Part shown: one piece after another, positions 20,101-30,146 of the stretch
Layout: every line of letters starts with the position of its first letter
Position numbering within the stretch: position 1 is the first letter of the stretch
Assembly: GCA_029224185.1 (NCBI GenBank)
Contig: CM055198.1
Coordinates: forward strand, 1,488,001-1,552,000
Direction of reading: 5' to 3'
Length of the DNA stretch: 64,000 nucleotides
Source of the DNA: Karalla daura
Taxonomy: Eukaryota > Chordata > Actinopteri > Chaetodontiformes > Leiognathidae
Made by a program: the position numbers and the translations under genes
Notes under the pieces: model-generated
The model's input: only the letters and a program-made list of their open reading frames with translations
The model's database searches: none
What the model was told of the DNA's origin: nothing

Positions 20101-22640
20101 CTAGCGATTCCAGCCGCTCGTGGCAGTAGCTGTGGCTCTGGACTAGCAACTCCAGCCGCTCGTGGCAGTGGCTCTGGACTAGTGACTCTGGCCGCTTGTG
20201 GCTGTGGCTGTGGCTCTGGACTAGCGATTCCAGCCGCTCGTGGCAGTGGCTGTGGCTCTGGACTAGCGATTCCAGCCGCTCGTGGCAGTGGCTGTGGCTC
20301 TGGACTAGCAACTCCAGCCGCTCGTGGCAGTGGCTCTGGACTAATGACTCTGGCCGCTTGTGGCTGTGGCTGTGGACTAGCAACTCCAGCCGCTTGTGGC
20401 TGTGGCTGTGGACTAGCGACTCCAGCCGTTCGTGGCTGTAGCTGTGGCTGTGGCTCTGCACTAGTGATTATAGCCGCTCGTGGCAGTGGCTGTGGCTCTG
20501 GACTAGCGATTCCAGCCGCTCGTGGCTGTGGCTGTGGCTGTGGCTCTGGACTAGCAACTCCAGCCGCTTGTGGCTGTGGCTGTGGACTAGCGACTCCAGC
20601 CGTTGGTGGCTGTAGCTGTGGCTGTGGCTCTGCACTAGCGATAATAGCCGCTCGTGGCAGTGGCTGTGGCTCTGGACTAGCGATTCCAGCCGCTCGTGGC
20701 TGTGGCTGTGGCTGTGGCTCTGGACTAGCGATTCCAGCTGCTCGTGGCAGTGGCTGTGGCTCTGGACTAGCGATTCCAGCCGCTCGTGGCAGTGGCTGTG
20801 GCTGTGGCTGTGGCTCTGGACTAGCGACCCCAGCCACTCGTGGCTGTGGCTGTGGCTGTGGACCCGGGACTCAGGACGCTCCTGGCTGTGGCTCTGGATG
20901 AGCGACTCCGGCTGCTCATGGCTGTGGCTGTGGCTCTGGACTAGCAACTCCAGCTGCTCGTGGCTGTAGCTCTGGACTAGTGACTCTGGCCGCTTGTGGC
21001 TGTGGCTGTGGCTCTGGACTAGCAACTCCAGCCGCTTGTGGCTGTGGCTGTGGCTCTGCACTAGCGATTATAGCCGCTTGTGGCAGTGGCTGTGGCTCTA
21101 GACTAGCGACCCCAGCCGCTCGTGGCTGTGGCTGTGGCTGTGGACCCGGGACTCAGGACGCTCCTGGCTGTGGCTCTGGACTAGCAACTCCAGCTGCTCA
21201 TGGCTGTGGCTGTGGCTCTGGACTAGCAACTTCAGCCGCTTGTGGCTGTGGCTGTGGACTAGCGACTCCAGCCGTTCGTGGCTGTAGCTGTGGCTCTGCA
21301 CTAGCGATTCCAGCCGCTCGTGGCAGTGGCTGTGGCTCTGGACTAGCGATTCCAGCCGCTCGTGGCTGTGGCTGTGGCTGTGGCTCTGGACTAGCGATTC
21401 CAGCCGCTCGTGGCAGTGGCTGTGGCTCTGGACTAGCGATTCCAGCCGCTCGTGGCAGTGGCTGTGGCTGTGGCTGTGGCTCTGGACTAGCGATTCCAGC
21501 CGCTCGTGGCAGTGGCTGTGGCTGTGGCTCTGGACTAGCAATTCCAGCCGCTCGTGGCAGTGGCTGTGGCTGTGGCTGTGGACTAGCGACTCCAGCCGCT
21601 CATGGCTATGGAAGTGGACTAGTGACTCTGGCCGCTTGTGGCTGTGGCTGTGGCTCTGGACTAGCAACTCCAGCCACTCATGGCTGTAGCTCTGGACTAG
21701 TGACTCTGGCCGCTTGTGGCTGTGGCTATGGCTCTTGACGAGCAACTCCAGCCGCTTGTGGCTGTCGCTGTGGACTAGCGACTGCAGCCGTTCGTGGCTG
21801 TAGCTGTGGCTGTGGCTCTGCACTAGCGATTCCAGCCGCTCGTGGCAGTGGCTGTGGCTCTGGACTAGCGATTCCAGCCGCTCGTGGCAGTGGCTCTGGC
21901 TCTGGACTAGCGATTCCAGCCGCTCGTGGCAGTGGCTGTGGCTCTGGACTAGCATTTCCAGCCGCTCGTGGCAGTGGCTGTGGCTGTGGCTCTGGACTAG
22001 CGATTCCAGCCGCTCGTGGCAGTGGCTGTGGCTGTGGCTGTGGACTAGCAATTCCAGCCGCTCGTGGCAGTGGCTGTGGCTGTGGCTCTGGACTAGCGAC
22101 TCCAGCCGCTCATGGCTGTGGAAGTGGACGAGTGACTCCGGCTGCTCGTAGCAGTGGTTGTAGCTGTGGTTGTAGCTGTGGCTGTGGCTGTGGCTGTAGC
22201 CGTGGCTGTGGCTGTGGCTCTGGATGAGCAACTTCAGTCGCTCGTGGCTGTGGCTCTGGACTAGTGACTCTGGCCGCTTGTGGCTATGGCTGTGGCTCTG
22301 GACTAGCAACTCCGGCCGCTTGTGGCTGTGTATGTGGACTAGCGACTCGTGGCTGTAGCTTTGGCTGTGGCTCTGGACTAGCGACTCTGACCACTTGTGG
22401 CTGTGGCTGTGGCTGTGGTTCTGGACGAGTGACTCCGGCCGCTTGTGGCTGTAGCTGTGGCTCTGGACTAGCGACTCCGGCCGCTCGTGGCTCTGGCTCT
22501 GGATGAGCAGCTCCGGCCTCTCGTGTCTGTGGCTCTGGACGAGCGACTCAGTATGCTCGTGGCTGTGACTCTGGATGAGTGACTCCGGCCGCTTGTAGCT
22601 GTGGCTCTGGACGAGCTGTGCCAGCGAGGCGCCGACCACT
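17107..22640. repeat. Large 42-bp minisatellite with higher-order structure
   Basis: About 5.5 kb of repeats made of GACTAGCGATTCCAGCCGCT plus CGTGGC and a run of GGCTGT/GGCTCT hexamers. The commonest unit is 42 bp (on the order of 130 units), with variants longer or shorter by 6 bp. A marker block, GGACTCAGGA, recurs at 17291, 17657, 18443, 19409, 20867 and 21149; all spacings (366, 786, 966, 1458, 282) are multiples of 6. Because of this, both strands have long open frames: the + strand GCGSGLAIPAARGS type and the - strand HSHSHERLESLVQS type, the longest being 513 codons at 22639-21098. The 3' end is more degenerate. I regard it as non-coding satellite DNA. Confidence 0.95.
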
Positions 22641-22836
22641 CAGGGGACTGAGGACAGAGGTTGCCCTTGGACTTTGGACAGGAGCCAGGAACAGGGGCAA
22701 ACTTTGAAATAATTTTGTCTGTATCGTCCAGAGTTTTTCTCATCTGTCACCAGATAGTCCCACATACAAGAGGGCCGACAGACTTTTCAGGACAAGACAT
22801 AGGGGTCAGACAAAACTTGGGGACAGAAGGAGCACC
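22641..22836. other. Spacer between minisatellite and candidate LTR
   Basis: No coding signal. It ends with a purine-rich stretch (TTGGGGACAGAAGGAG) that could be a polypurine tract. Confidence 0.3.
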
Positions 22837-23748
22837 TGTGACATATGGGACGCTAGGATCCAGGTTACTAGGTGGGAACCTAGCAACAGTAGCCTCATAG
22901 TATATAAGGCTAGGTTCTCACAGGACTTTACAAGTCCACGTTTGTTCCCATAGCTCACCCTCGTCCATGCTCCTGTTGCTGGCGTAGGATGTCTGAGAGT
23001 AAAAGAGGTACAAACATTTTTTTAGGTTTATATGCTTGTATTTTTATGTCGAGTTAAGATTACTCACCTTATATTTCCTGGTATCATCTGGGTCAGTTTT
23101 AATAATACTGTCGAAGTGTTTGTAAAGGCATTGATTCTATTTTTTAGGCTGAACTGGCGATGGCAGGGCAGCCACTGTTCTCTCCTCCCAGAGATTTGTG
23201 CATAATCATATAATGTATAATTTCTGTATAACATTTTCTGTTTTGTTTTGTTGCTTTTATGTCCTGGTTAGGACTATCCACTCTTCCATGGTGTGTTAGG
23301 ACCTAGTATCAGCTCTTCAAGTGTGCAGTGTTTTTGAACCTTTGCGTGTGCGGTGTCTCTGAACCTTTAAGTGTGCAGTGCTTTTGGAGTGTTTTTGAAC
23401 CTTTAAATACATAGTGGTATTCACCTGGTTATGTGTTGTGTCCAACTCTAGGTGTTAGTTGCTGTGTCCAATACTTGCACATTGATTTTATTATTTTTGA
23501 GATATTGTTGGAATAAACTTATTTCTGTATATAGCTTCCAAAGCCTCTGTCTTATCCTTGCCCTCGTAGGCATAAACCGGAGTGTGGAGCATTTGCTCTA
23601 GATTAATCACATTGCGTGTAGTCCAGGGTCTCTCCCCTTAAAGAGGGTGGCGTTGTCACACACAGGTAACTCTTGTACCGGTCACATGTGTAAAAAAGGA
23701 CTTGGGGACAACAGGACAAGGAACCAGAAACCTCACCACGGTGTGACA
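22837..23748 (+). repeat. Candidate LTR (solo or remnant)
   Basis: The block begins TGTGACATATGG and ends GGTGTGACA. It has a TATA-like GTATATAAGG at about 22899 and a GAATAAACTT polyadenylation-like site at about 23511, in the right order and distance for an LTR. Similar ACTTGGGGACA sequences lie shortly before the start (22815) and near the end (23700). No coding region is attached and no clear target duplication was found. Confidence 0.4.
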
Positions 23749-23899
23749 AAAGCTTTAGGTAAAAAAAAAAAAAGAACTTGACTTGAGCAAATCATGATGC
23801 TGTTCTTAGCTGGGGAAGCCTCAGTGAGAACAAAAGGTGCAATAGTGCCAAGCTATGTCTCTATAAGGAGAATACAATCAAGGTTTTTGTCCGTAAATC

Positions 23900-23901
23900 A
23901 C

Positions 23902-23932
<31 letters not shown>
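23900..23932. repeat. (TAA)n microsatellite
   Basis: About 11 AAT/TAA triplets. Confidence 0.9.
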
Positions 23933-23934
<2 letters not shown>

Positions 23935-24190
23935 TAATTTAAAAGAGCACACATTCAGGAACGCCATTTTGATGTCTGTGCTGACTGCTGTCCCGACCAG
24001 GGTAGTGGCCGAGATGTGCCGTGCACACAGCAGGAGGGCAGAGGAGCCAGAAGGTCCAGTCACTGTGCATTTTCACAAGCCAATCCAGAGGCTGATTGTG
24101 ACGGTTGAGAAATGTGTGTTGTGAGAAATTAACCCTTGCAGCGGAATAACTGAAGCCAGTTTCACGGGAGGGAACTAAATGAAGTTCAAA

Positions 24191-24530
24191 TAAGTTACTA
24201 TGGTAATGTAGTGTGGTTGGTTGATGCATCTCTGTGGGTGGCGACTGGGTGGAGTCAGGTGGGGATGCGTGTGGTACCAGAGGGTTTAAATCAGTTGATT
24301 TCCACCTGTGAGGGATGGAGAGAGTGAAGACCGGGAACATCTGAATTATTGACCGCTGAAATACTGCTAAACTACACTAGATTGCACTCTTTTTAGGCTT
24401 TTTGTGTTTTTTCACTGTTCATTTTTAACTAATAAACGTTACTTGAATCGGCATTCCTGAGAGATCGCCTTTGTTGCAAGCGCGTCTGGCAATGCTTCTC
24501 CTCATTCAGCCTCTCGGCGACATCAGTCAT
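24191..24530 (+). repeat. BEL/Pao retrotransposon 5' LTR
   Basis: Direct repeat of 35865-36226 with high similarity from AATGTAGTGTGGTTGGTTGA through GGTACCAGAGGGTTTAAATC to GGCGACATCAGTCA. An AATAAACGTT polyadenylation-like site is at about 24430. The left edge is diverged from the 3' LTR. Together the two LTRs bound a composite element of about 12 kb. Confidence 0.85.
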
Positions 24531-24853
24531 ATTCGCTCACATGGACCACCCACAGCGCAGCCGGCAACAACGCATGGTGATCAGAGGTATGTAATCTGCT
24601 TCTGCTGTTACATTGGTCTTTGGAAACAGTTGGAAACAGGTATTGCTGAATGGAAGTCAGCGTGTTGCCTCGGTGTTTTAACTGATGGTGGTGAAGAGGA
24701 GTTTTTGATGCAGCGTCTGGACTCATGCGCCCTGATGAGTGTGTGTTTGCGCTGCACTGGATTGATTGAAGTTCTCCTACGTTATTCTTGTGGCTGTTGA
24801 TATCGCTGGCTTTGCATTGGAATCTCTCTGTGATCATTATTTTGTGAACAAAA

Positions 24854-27316
24854 ATGAGTGCTACAAATGCTGGTTCAACTGTTGATAAATCTGAAGGGAA
24901 AAGATAAAATAATTCTCAGTGAAAAGGCCGTGATGAATTAAATTGAGTCAATTCAAAAGGAACGCAAAAGGAAAGTGGATGAAATAAAATGCTTGATTTC
25001 CTCTCTCAAAAGGCTCATGGGGGACTAGAAAAATGTTTCATTGGTTAAATCTCAACTGAATGTTTTAATGCAACTGTCTGATAATGCAACTGCTTTGCAT
25101 GGATCTCTGATGCCGTTAATTCCTATGGATGAACAACCAAACCAGGAATTATGGTTTTCAAAGGTCAATAAATATAAGGAAGGATGCATTAAGGATGTGG
25201 AAGCATGGTTGAAAATAATCAACACATCTCAAGATGAACCCTTGCTGGAAACTCACACAGCTGAAAGGCCCAAGCAACAGGAGGCCTCATCAGTGGAAAA
25301 GGATGCACATGTGGTTGTGGAAAATGGAGAACAACCTCAATTTTACCAAAATCCTCATTGATGATCAGGATGAAATAGCACCACATGACAGCATTTCAAA
25401 CCAAGGCAGTGTGAAAAATAGCAAAAGATCTAATGTGTCATCAACTGCATCTGCCCATCTCAGAGCAGAGGCTGAAATGGCTGCCTTGCTTGCCTGTCAA
25501 AAGTTGCTCAAGGAGAAGCATGCTCTTAAGGAGGAGGAACAAATAAGGAAACAAAAGGAAAAGCTCCAACTTGAAGCAGAGATAGCTGCATCCATGGCAA
25601 AAATAAATGTTTTGAGAACCTCTGGATCAAGTGTTAAGAGTGCTTCCTCTAAGAAACTGGATGGCATGGAATCTTATTTTGAGAAAAACCTTAATATACA
25701 TGCAGAGCCTTTTGTACCACATAAAGATGGAAAGGATGGGGGGGCACAACCACCTACAATTTAAAAACTTCAAACCCATGCTTTGGAGGTGCAAAATCAA
25801 AGCACTCAGAGGGCATGAGTTACGTTCATCACAAGCCTTTGGTGCAAAGAGAAACACAGGTCCCAGTTTCTAAGAATGCAATGCAACCGGTGTTTCATCT
25901 CCAAAATGCTCGTGCACCTTCTTTCAGTAGCATCAACAGTGAACAAAACATGTCTATAATGAAAAAACAGAATGAATTGATATCAGTGTTGGTGCAGCAC
26001 CAAAGTCTAGCATCACTGCCTAAACCGGACATTGAAATCTTTGATGCCAACCCATTGCAATATCATGCCTTTATGCAGTCATTTGGGCAAGTGGAACAAA
26101 GGGCTGTCAATGAAGTGGATTGCCTGCACTACCTTGACCAGTACACCAGGGGGCAACCACAGCAGTTGATCAGAAGCTGTCAACATATGACTGATGGAAA
26201 TGGATATGCCACAGCAAAAGCTTTACTCCATAAACATTTTGGAAATGATCACGTCATAGCATCTGCTAAAAAGGTATCATCATGGCCATCAATTACATCA
26301 GAGGATACAAAGGCTTTACAAGCATTCAGCCTGTTCTTACGAGGATGTTGTAATGCCATGAAAGATGTGAAAAATCTGTGGGATCTGAAAACATCAGCAA
26401 ACATGCTCTCTGTGATTAAGAAGCTACCAAACAAGCTGAGAGACAAATGGCGCACATCAGCTTGTGACATACAGGAAAGGCATCGGCGCAGAGCTATGTT
26501 CATCGATATTGTAACCTTCATTGAACGTCAAGTGAAGATTCTTATGGACCCTGTATTTGGAGATATTCAGGATGCTCCAACACTGGTGGCATCCAAAGAC
26601 AGCAGCAGAGTAAAATCCATGCCTTGTTCAAAGTTTGGGAGGAGCAGTTTTGCCGCCACTGTTACTGCTGTGAAAGGGGCTCCACCAAACAATAAGAGGG
26701 ATGAATATCAGAAGGTCTGGAGTTGTGCACTCTATTGGAGAGGAAAGGGAAAAGGGGAAAAGATGGAATTCCTGAAAACTAATGGAGTTTGCTTTGGATG
26801 CTTGTGCATTGGGCACATAAGCAGTGAGTGCAGGAAGCATCTTTCATGTAAAATATGTGGCTCACGACACCCCAGTATGTTGCATGTCCATCCAAAGGAA
26901 AATCAGAGGATAAAGACTTTCCTGCAAAGGCAGCAGATGACAGCATGGTTGAAGTGGAAACTAGTGATCTCACTGGGGCTGGTGACCAGGATTGCAAACT
27001 CGCCATCGTACGAGTCAAAGTTAAATCAACTAAAGTTCAAAGGTCAGTTGAAACATATGCCTTTTTAGCTCCAGGAAGTACTGCGTGTTTCTACACAGTG
27101 AGTCAGATGGATAAGCTGGATCTTCCTGGAAGGAAAACAAAGATTCTCCTGCGCACAATTGGACAAGAGAAAGTAGTGGACAGTCATGTTGCATCTTATT
27201 TGGAAGTTGCTGGATTGGACAGCGACGTTTACTGTGAAATTCCAAAGTTGTTTGTGCACTATAGGATGCCTGTTGATAAAGCCAACATCCCACAGCAGCA
27301 AGACTTGGAAAAATAG
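24854..27316 (+). pseudogene. BEL/Pao gag and protease region, broken
   Basis: An ATG at 24854 opens a short frame, followed by shifts. Open parts run 25041-25361, 25234-25764, 25815-27068 and 26855-27316. The order is a coiled, charged region (about 25440-25620), a DUF1759-type gag core (PDIEIFDANPLQYHAFMQSF at about 26026), a cysteine/histidine knuckle region (CFGCLCIGHISSEC, about 26788-26832, then CKICGSRHP) and a DUF1758-type aspartic protease. The protease active-site motif reads FLAPGST at 27062-27082, so its catalytic Asp is replaced by Ala (codon 27068-27070). Frameshifts lie near 25350, 25770 and 26900. The product would form particles and process the polyprotein; this copy cannot. 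Confidence 0.85.
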
Positions 27317-28370
27317 GTGATAGGTGTTGGGACTGCTAGATGGCCGAAAGAAACTCATGCGATGCATGAACAGCAATACAAGTGATTTTACAAATAACAG
27401 TTTAGGTCAGAAGCTCCTGCTGCAGCCCCTTGGAAATTTAAGCAGCCAGAGGCGCCTGCCAGGCGACCCCCCCCCCCCCCCCCCCCTCGGGGGTCTGCGC
27501 GCACTCTGCTCCCCGGACGTTAGGTTTCAAACCTGCCAGGGAACTGACACTGGCGTGAAGCCTACATGAACTCTATGTCAATGTATGACAGTGTAGGATG
27601 CACGGCTGAGTGAATCCATCTCTGACCGGTTCCTATTACTTTTTTCCCCCTTGTTTCTCGTGCGTCCACACAGACCACGTGATCACATTCACCCAGCAGT
27701 GCGCGTGCACACACATACCCACACGTGCCCATGCATGCACACGCACACACATGGATGCATGCCTGTTTGTTTGTTTGTTTGTCCAGTTTGTTTGTCTGTT
27801 TAGTCATGAATGCATGTTTCTCGTCAGAGTAGTAAATGGTCAATGATAACCTTAATGCACCAATTGTAAAATTGATGTGCCATTAACGTGTGATGGTTGT
27901 ACTAAGAAGTGTGTAGTTATTGAACCTGCACAACAGTTGCTAAATCCAGGTCAGTGCTCGGATCTCGCCTCGTTCAGAAAGACTAGAGGTAATTCATAAT
28001 TTGACTGATGTGATTTACTAGGCTAATTGGCTAACCAGATTATTGGTCCCTGTTTTACAGGGTGGTGCCCCGATTAATAATTAATAATAATAAATAATAA
28101 GATAATAATCTAGGTTTACCTCCACTAGGTCCCAGTAGTTGGCACTCTGAGTGAGCTGCATTATAGCTGTCTCATCTCCAGCGGTGTAAGGCACACTTAA
28201 AGGGGACCCTATTTTGAGTCGGTCCTAGCTTGATGACTGGATCGTCCAAATAGTTTATTATATTGGTTGACATAAAGTCCCAGAATAGGCACAAATGTTC
28301 CGCGTGCTTTGGAGCCCCTGGAGGTTATCCGGGGCATGGAATTTCAGCCATCACACTTGATGAACTCTAG
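27317..28370. other. Unexplained segment interrupting BEL between protease and RT
   Basis: After a short continuation of BEL-like sequence to about 27405, the coding sense stops and resumes near 28370. The segment holds a run of 20 C (27467-27486), CA-rich tracts (27670-27760), TTTG repeats (27765-27800) and TAATAA tracts (28075-28115). No element family was identified. It may be another insertion. Confidence 0.45.
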
Positions 28371-29506
28371 AACAAACCGTTTAAGGCAGACTTCCCTGAG
28401 AACAACCATGATGAACTACTGGGCATGTCAAGGGAGGATGGCAGGTTCCTGGAAATGGCTGATAGATCTGTGAAATTGGTCAATGGTAAATACAGCATTG
28501 CTTTGCCTTTGAAAGACAGAAATATCAGATCGCCCAACAACGCATTCTTAACCTGAAGAGGAGGTTTGTAAGAGAACCATCATTTCACAAGGACGACATT
28601 GCATTCATGAATAATCTCATATCAAGTGGATTTGCAGAGAGAGTGCCAGATACAGATTTGGAGCGCAGTGATGGCAAAGTATGGTATATTCCTCGTCACG
28701 GGGTTTACCATCCTCAAAAAGGGAAGATTTGGGTCGTTTTCGATTGCGCAGCATCTTTTAAAGAGACCTCACGAAATGCACATCTCCTGCAATGACCGGA
28801 CATTACAAACACATTGATTGGCGGCTTAACCAGATTCAGAAAGGAACCCATTGTTCTGATGTCGGATATCGAGGCTATGTTTCACCAAGTTCGAGTGCCA
28901 GAGGAAGATGCAGATTTGGTACGGTTTCTATGGTGGCCCAATGGAGATTTTAGTCAGCATAATGTGGAATACAGGATGGTTGTTCACCTGTTTGGGGCTA
29001 CATCTTCTCCAAGCTGTGCTAATTTTGCTCTCCAGAGGTGCGCCGAGGACAACAAAGAGCTCTTCAGCCAACAGGTGATTGAAACTATCATGCACAGCTT
29101 TTATGTTGGTGATCCCCTTGCTTCGGTGGCCTCAGAACAGGGAGCCATATGCCTGTATGAAGATCTAAAACAGCTATGTGCTAAAGGAGGCTTTAATTTA
29201 ACTAAGTGGACTAGTAATAGCAGCTGTGTGCTGGCAGCAATACCAGAGGAAGAAAGAGCAAAGGAAGTTAAGGATCTGGACCTGGACCCTGATATTTTGC
29301 CAATGGAGAGCACTGGGAATGCGATGGTATGCACAGTCCGACACATTTGTATTCAGTATATCCCTTCCAGACAGGCCATTGACTCGCAGAGGAATCCTGT
29401 CAACTGTCGGCTCGTTCTACGATCCTCTTGGAATCTTGTCTCCGGTGATTTTTACAGCCAAAAGGATTCTACAAGACCTGTGCTGCAAAGGCCTCGGCTG
29501 AGATGA
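28371..29506 (+). pseudogene. BEL/Pao reverse transcriptase, broken
   Basis: Sense resumes with KADFPENNHDELLGMSREDG (about 28389) and continues through YIPRHGVYHPQKGKIWVVFD (28683-28742), then, after a break, LMSDIEAMFHQVRVPEEDAD. The polymerase box reads FYVGDPLAS at about 29100-29126, so the first Asp of YxDD is Gly. The reading then runs to the RT thumb region by 29506. At least four stops or shifts are present (about 28550, 28795, 29375, 29500). The family makes cDNA from element RNA. Confidence 0.85.
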
Positions 29507-29537
29507 TACTCTATCAGCATCTTCAGCTGAGCAATGG

Positions 29538-30146
29538 ATGGACTGGGTGAAAGATCTACAAAAACTGGATCGTTTCTGGACCAGCAGATGTTTTAAACCT
29601 CACAACTTTGGAGAAATAGCCACTGCCCAGTTACATCTTTTTGCGGATACAAGTGAGGAGGGATATGGGACTGTCACCTACCTGCTGTTGCACAATCACC
29701 AAGGTCTTGCACATGTTGCTTTCATAATGGGAAAATCCAGGCTTGCACCTTTGAAGCCTGTGACAATTCCATGTATGGAACTGACAGCAGCTGTGGTGGC
29801 GGCTCGTATGGACAAACTGTGCAGGAAAGAGCTGAGGATGGAGCTACTGGACTCTGTTTTTGGTCAGACAGCACCTCTGCTTTTAAATATATAAAAAATG
29901 AAACTACAAGGTTCCGTATCTTTGTGGCAAACAGTCTCAGAGATTCTCAAGACGTCTAACCCATCTCAGTGGAGGTATGTGTTTACCAAACATAATCCTG
30001 CAGACCTTGCTTCCAGAGGTGTGAGAGTGGAACAGTTTCAAAAGAATGAAATGTGGATGTGTTTTCCCCCATTCCTTCTGCAACCAAAGGAAATTTGGCC
30101 TGCTGATCCAGATGGCTTGGGAGGACTTAAGCCTGGGGAAGTCAAG
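29538..30146 (+). pseudogene. BEL/Pao RNase H region, cut by L2
   Basis: The frame 29538-29894 includes LHLFADTSEEGYGTVTYLLL and PCMELTAAVVAARMDKLC, the Asp- and Glu-containing blocks of BEL RNase H. A shift at about 29890 leads to IPSRGV-like sequence NPADLASRGVRVEQF (about 29992-30036). The coding sense ends at 30146, where the L2 insertion starts after GAAGTCAAG. Confidence 0.8.

Noticed and set aside
17398..22639. Long open frames (up to 513 codons) in the minisatellite as protein genes
   Set aside because: They occur on both strands and in more than one frame, follow directly from a period divisible by three, and have no start context, introns or domain similarity.
17107..22640. CRISPR-like array
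   Set aside because: Repeats are contiguous, with no unique spacers, and the context is eukaryotic.
24523..24837. Minus-strand frame after the BEL 5' LTR
   Set aside because: Lies in the untranslated leader of BEL, with no similarity to a known protein.
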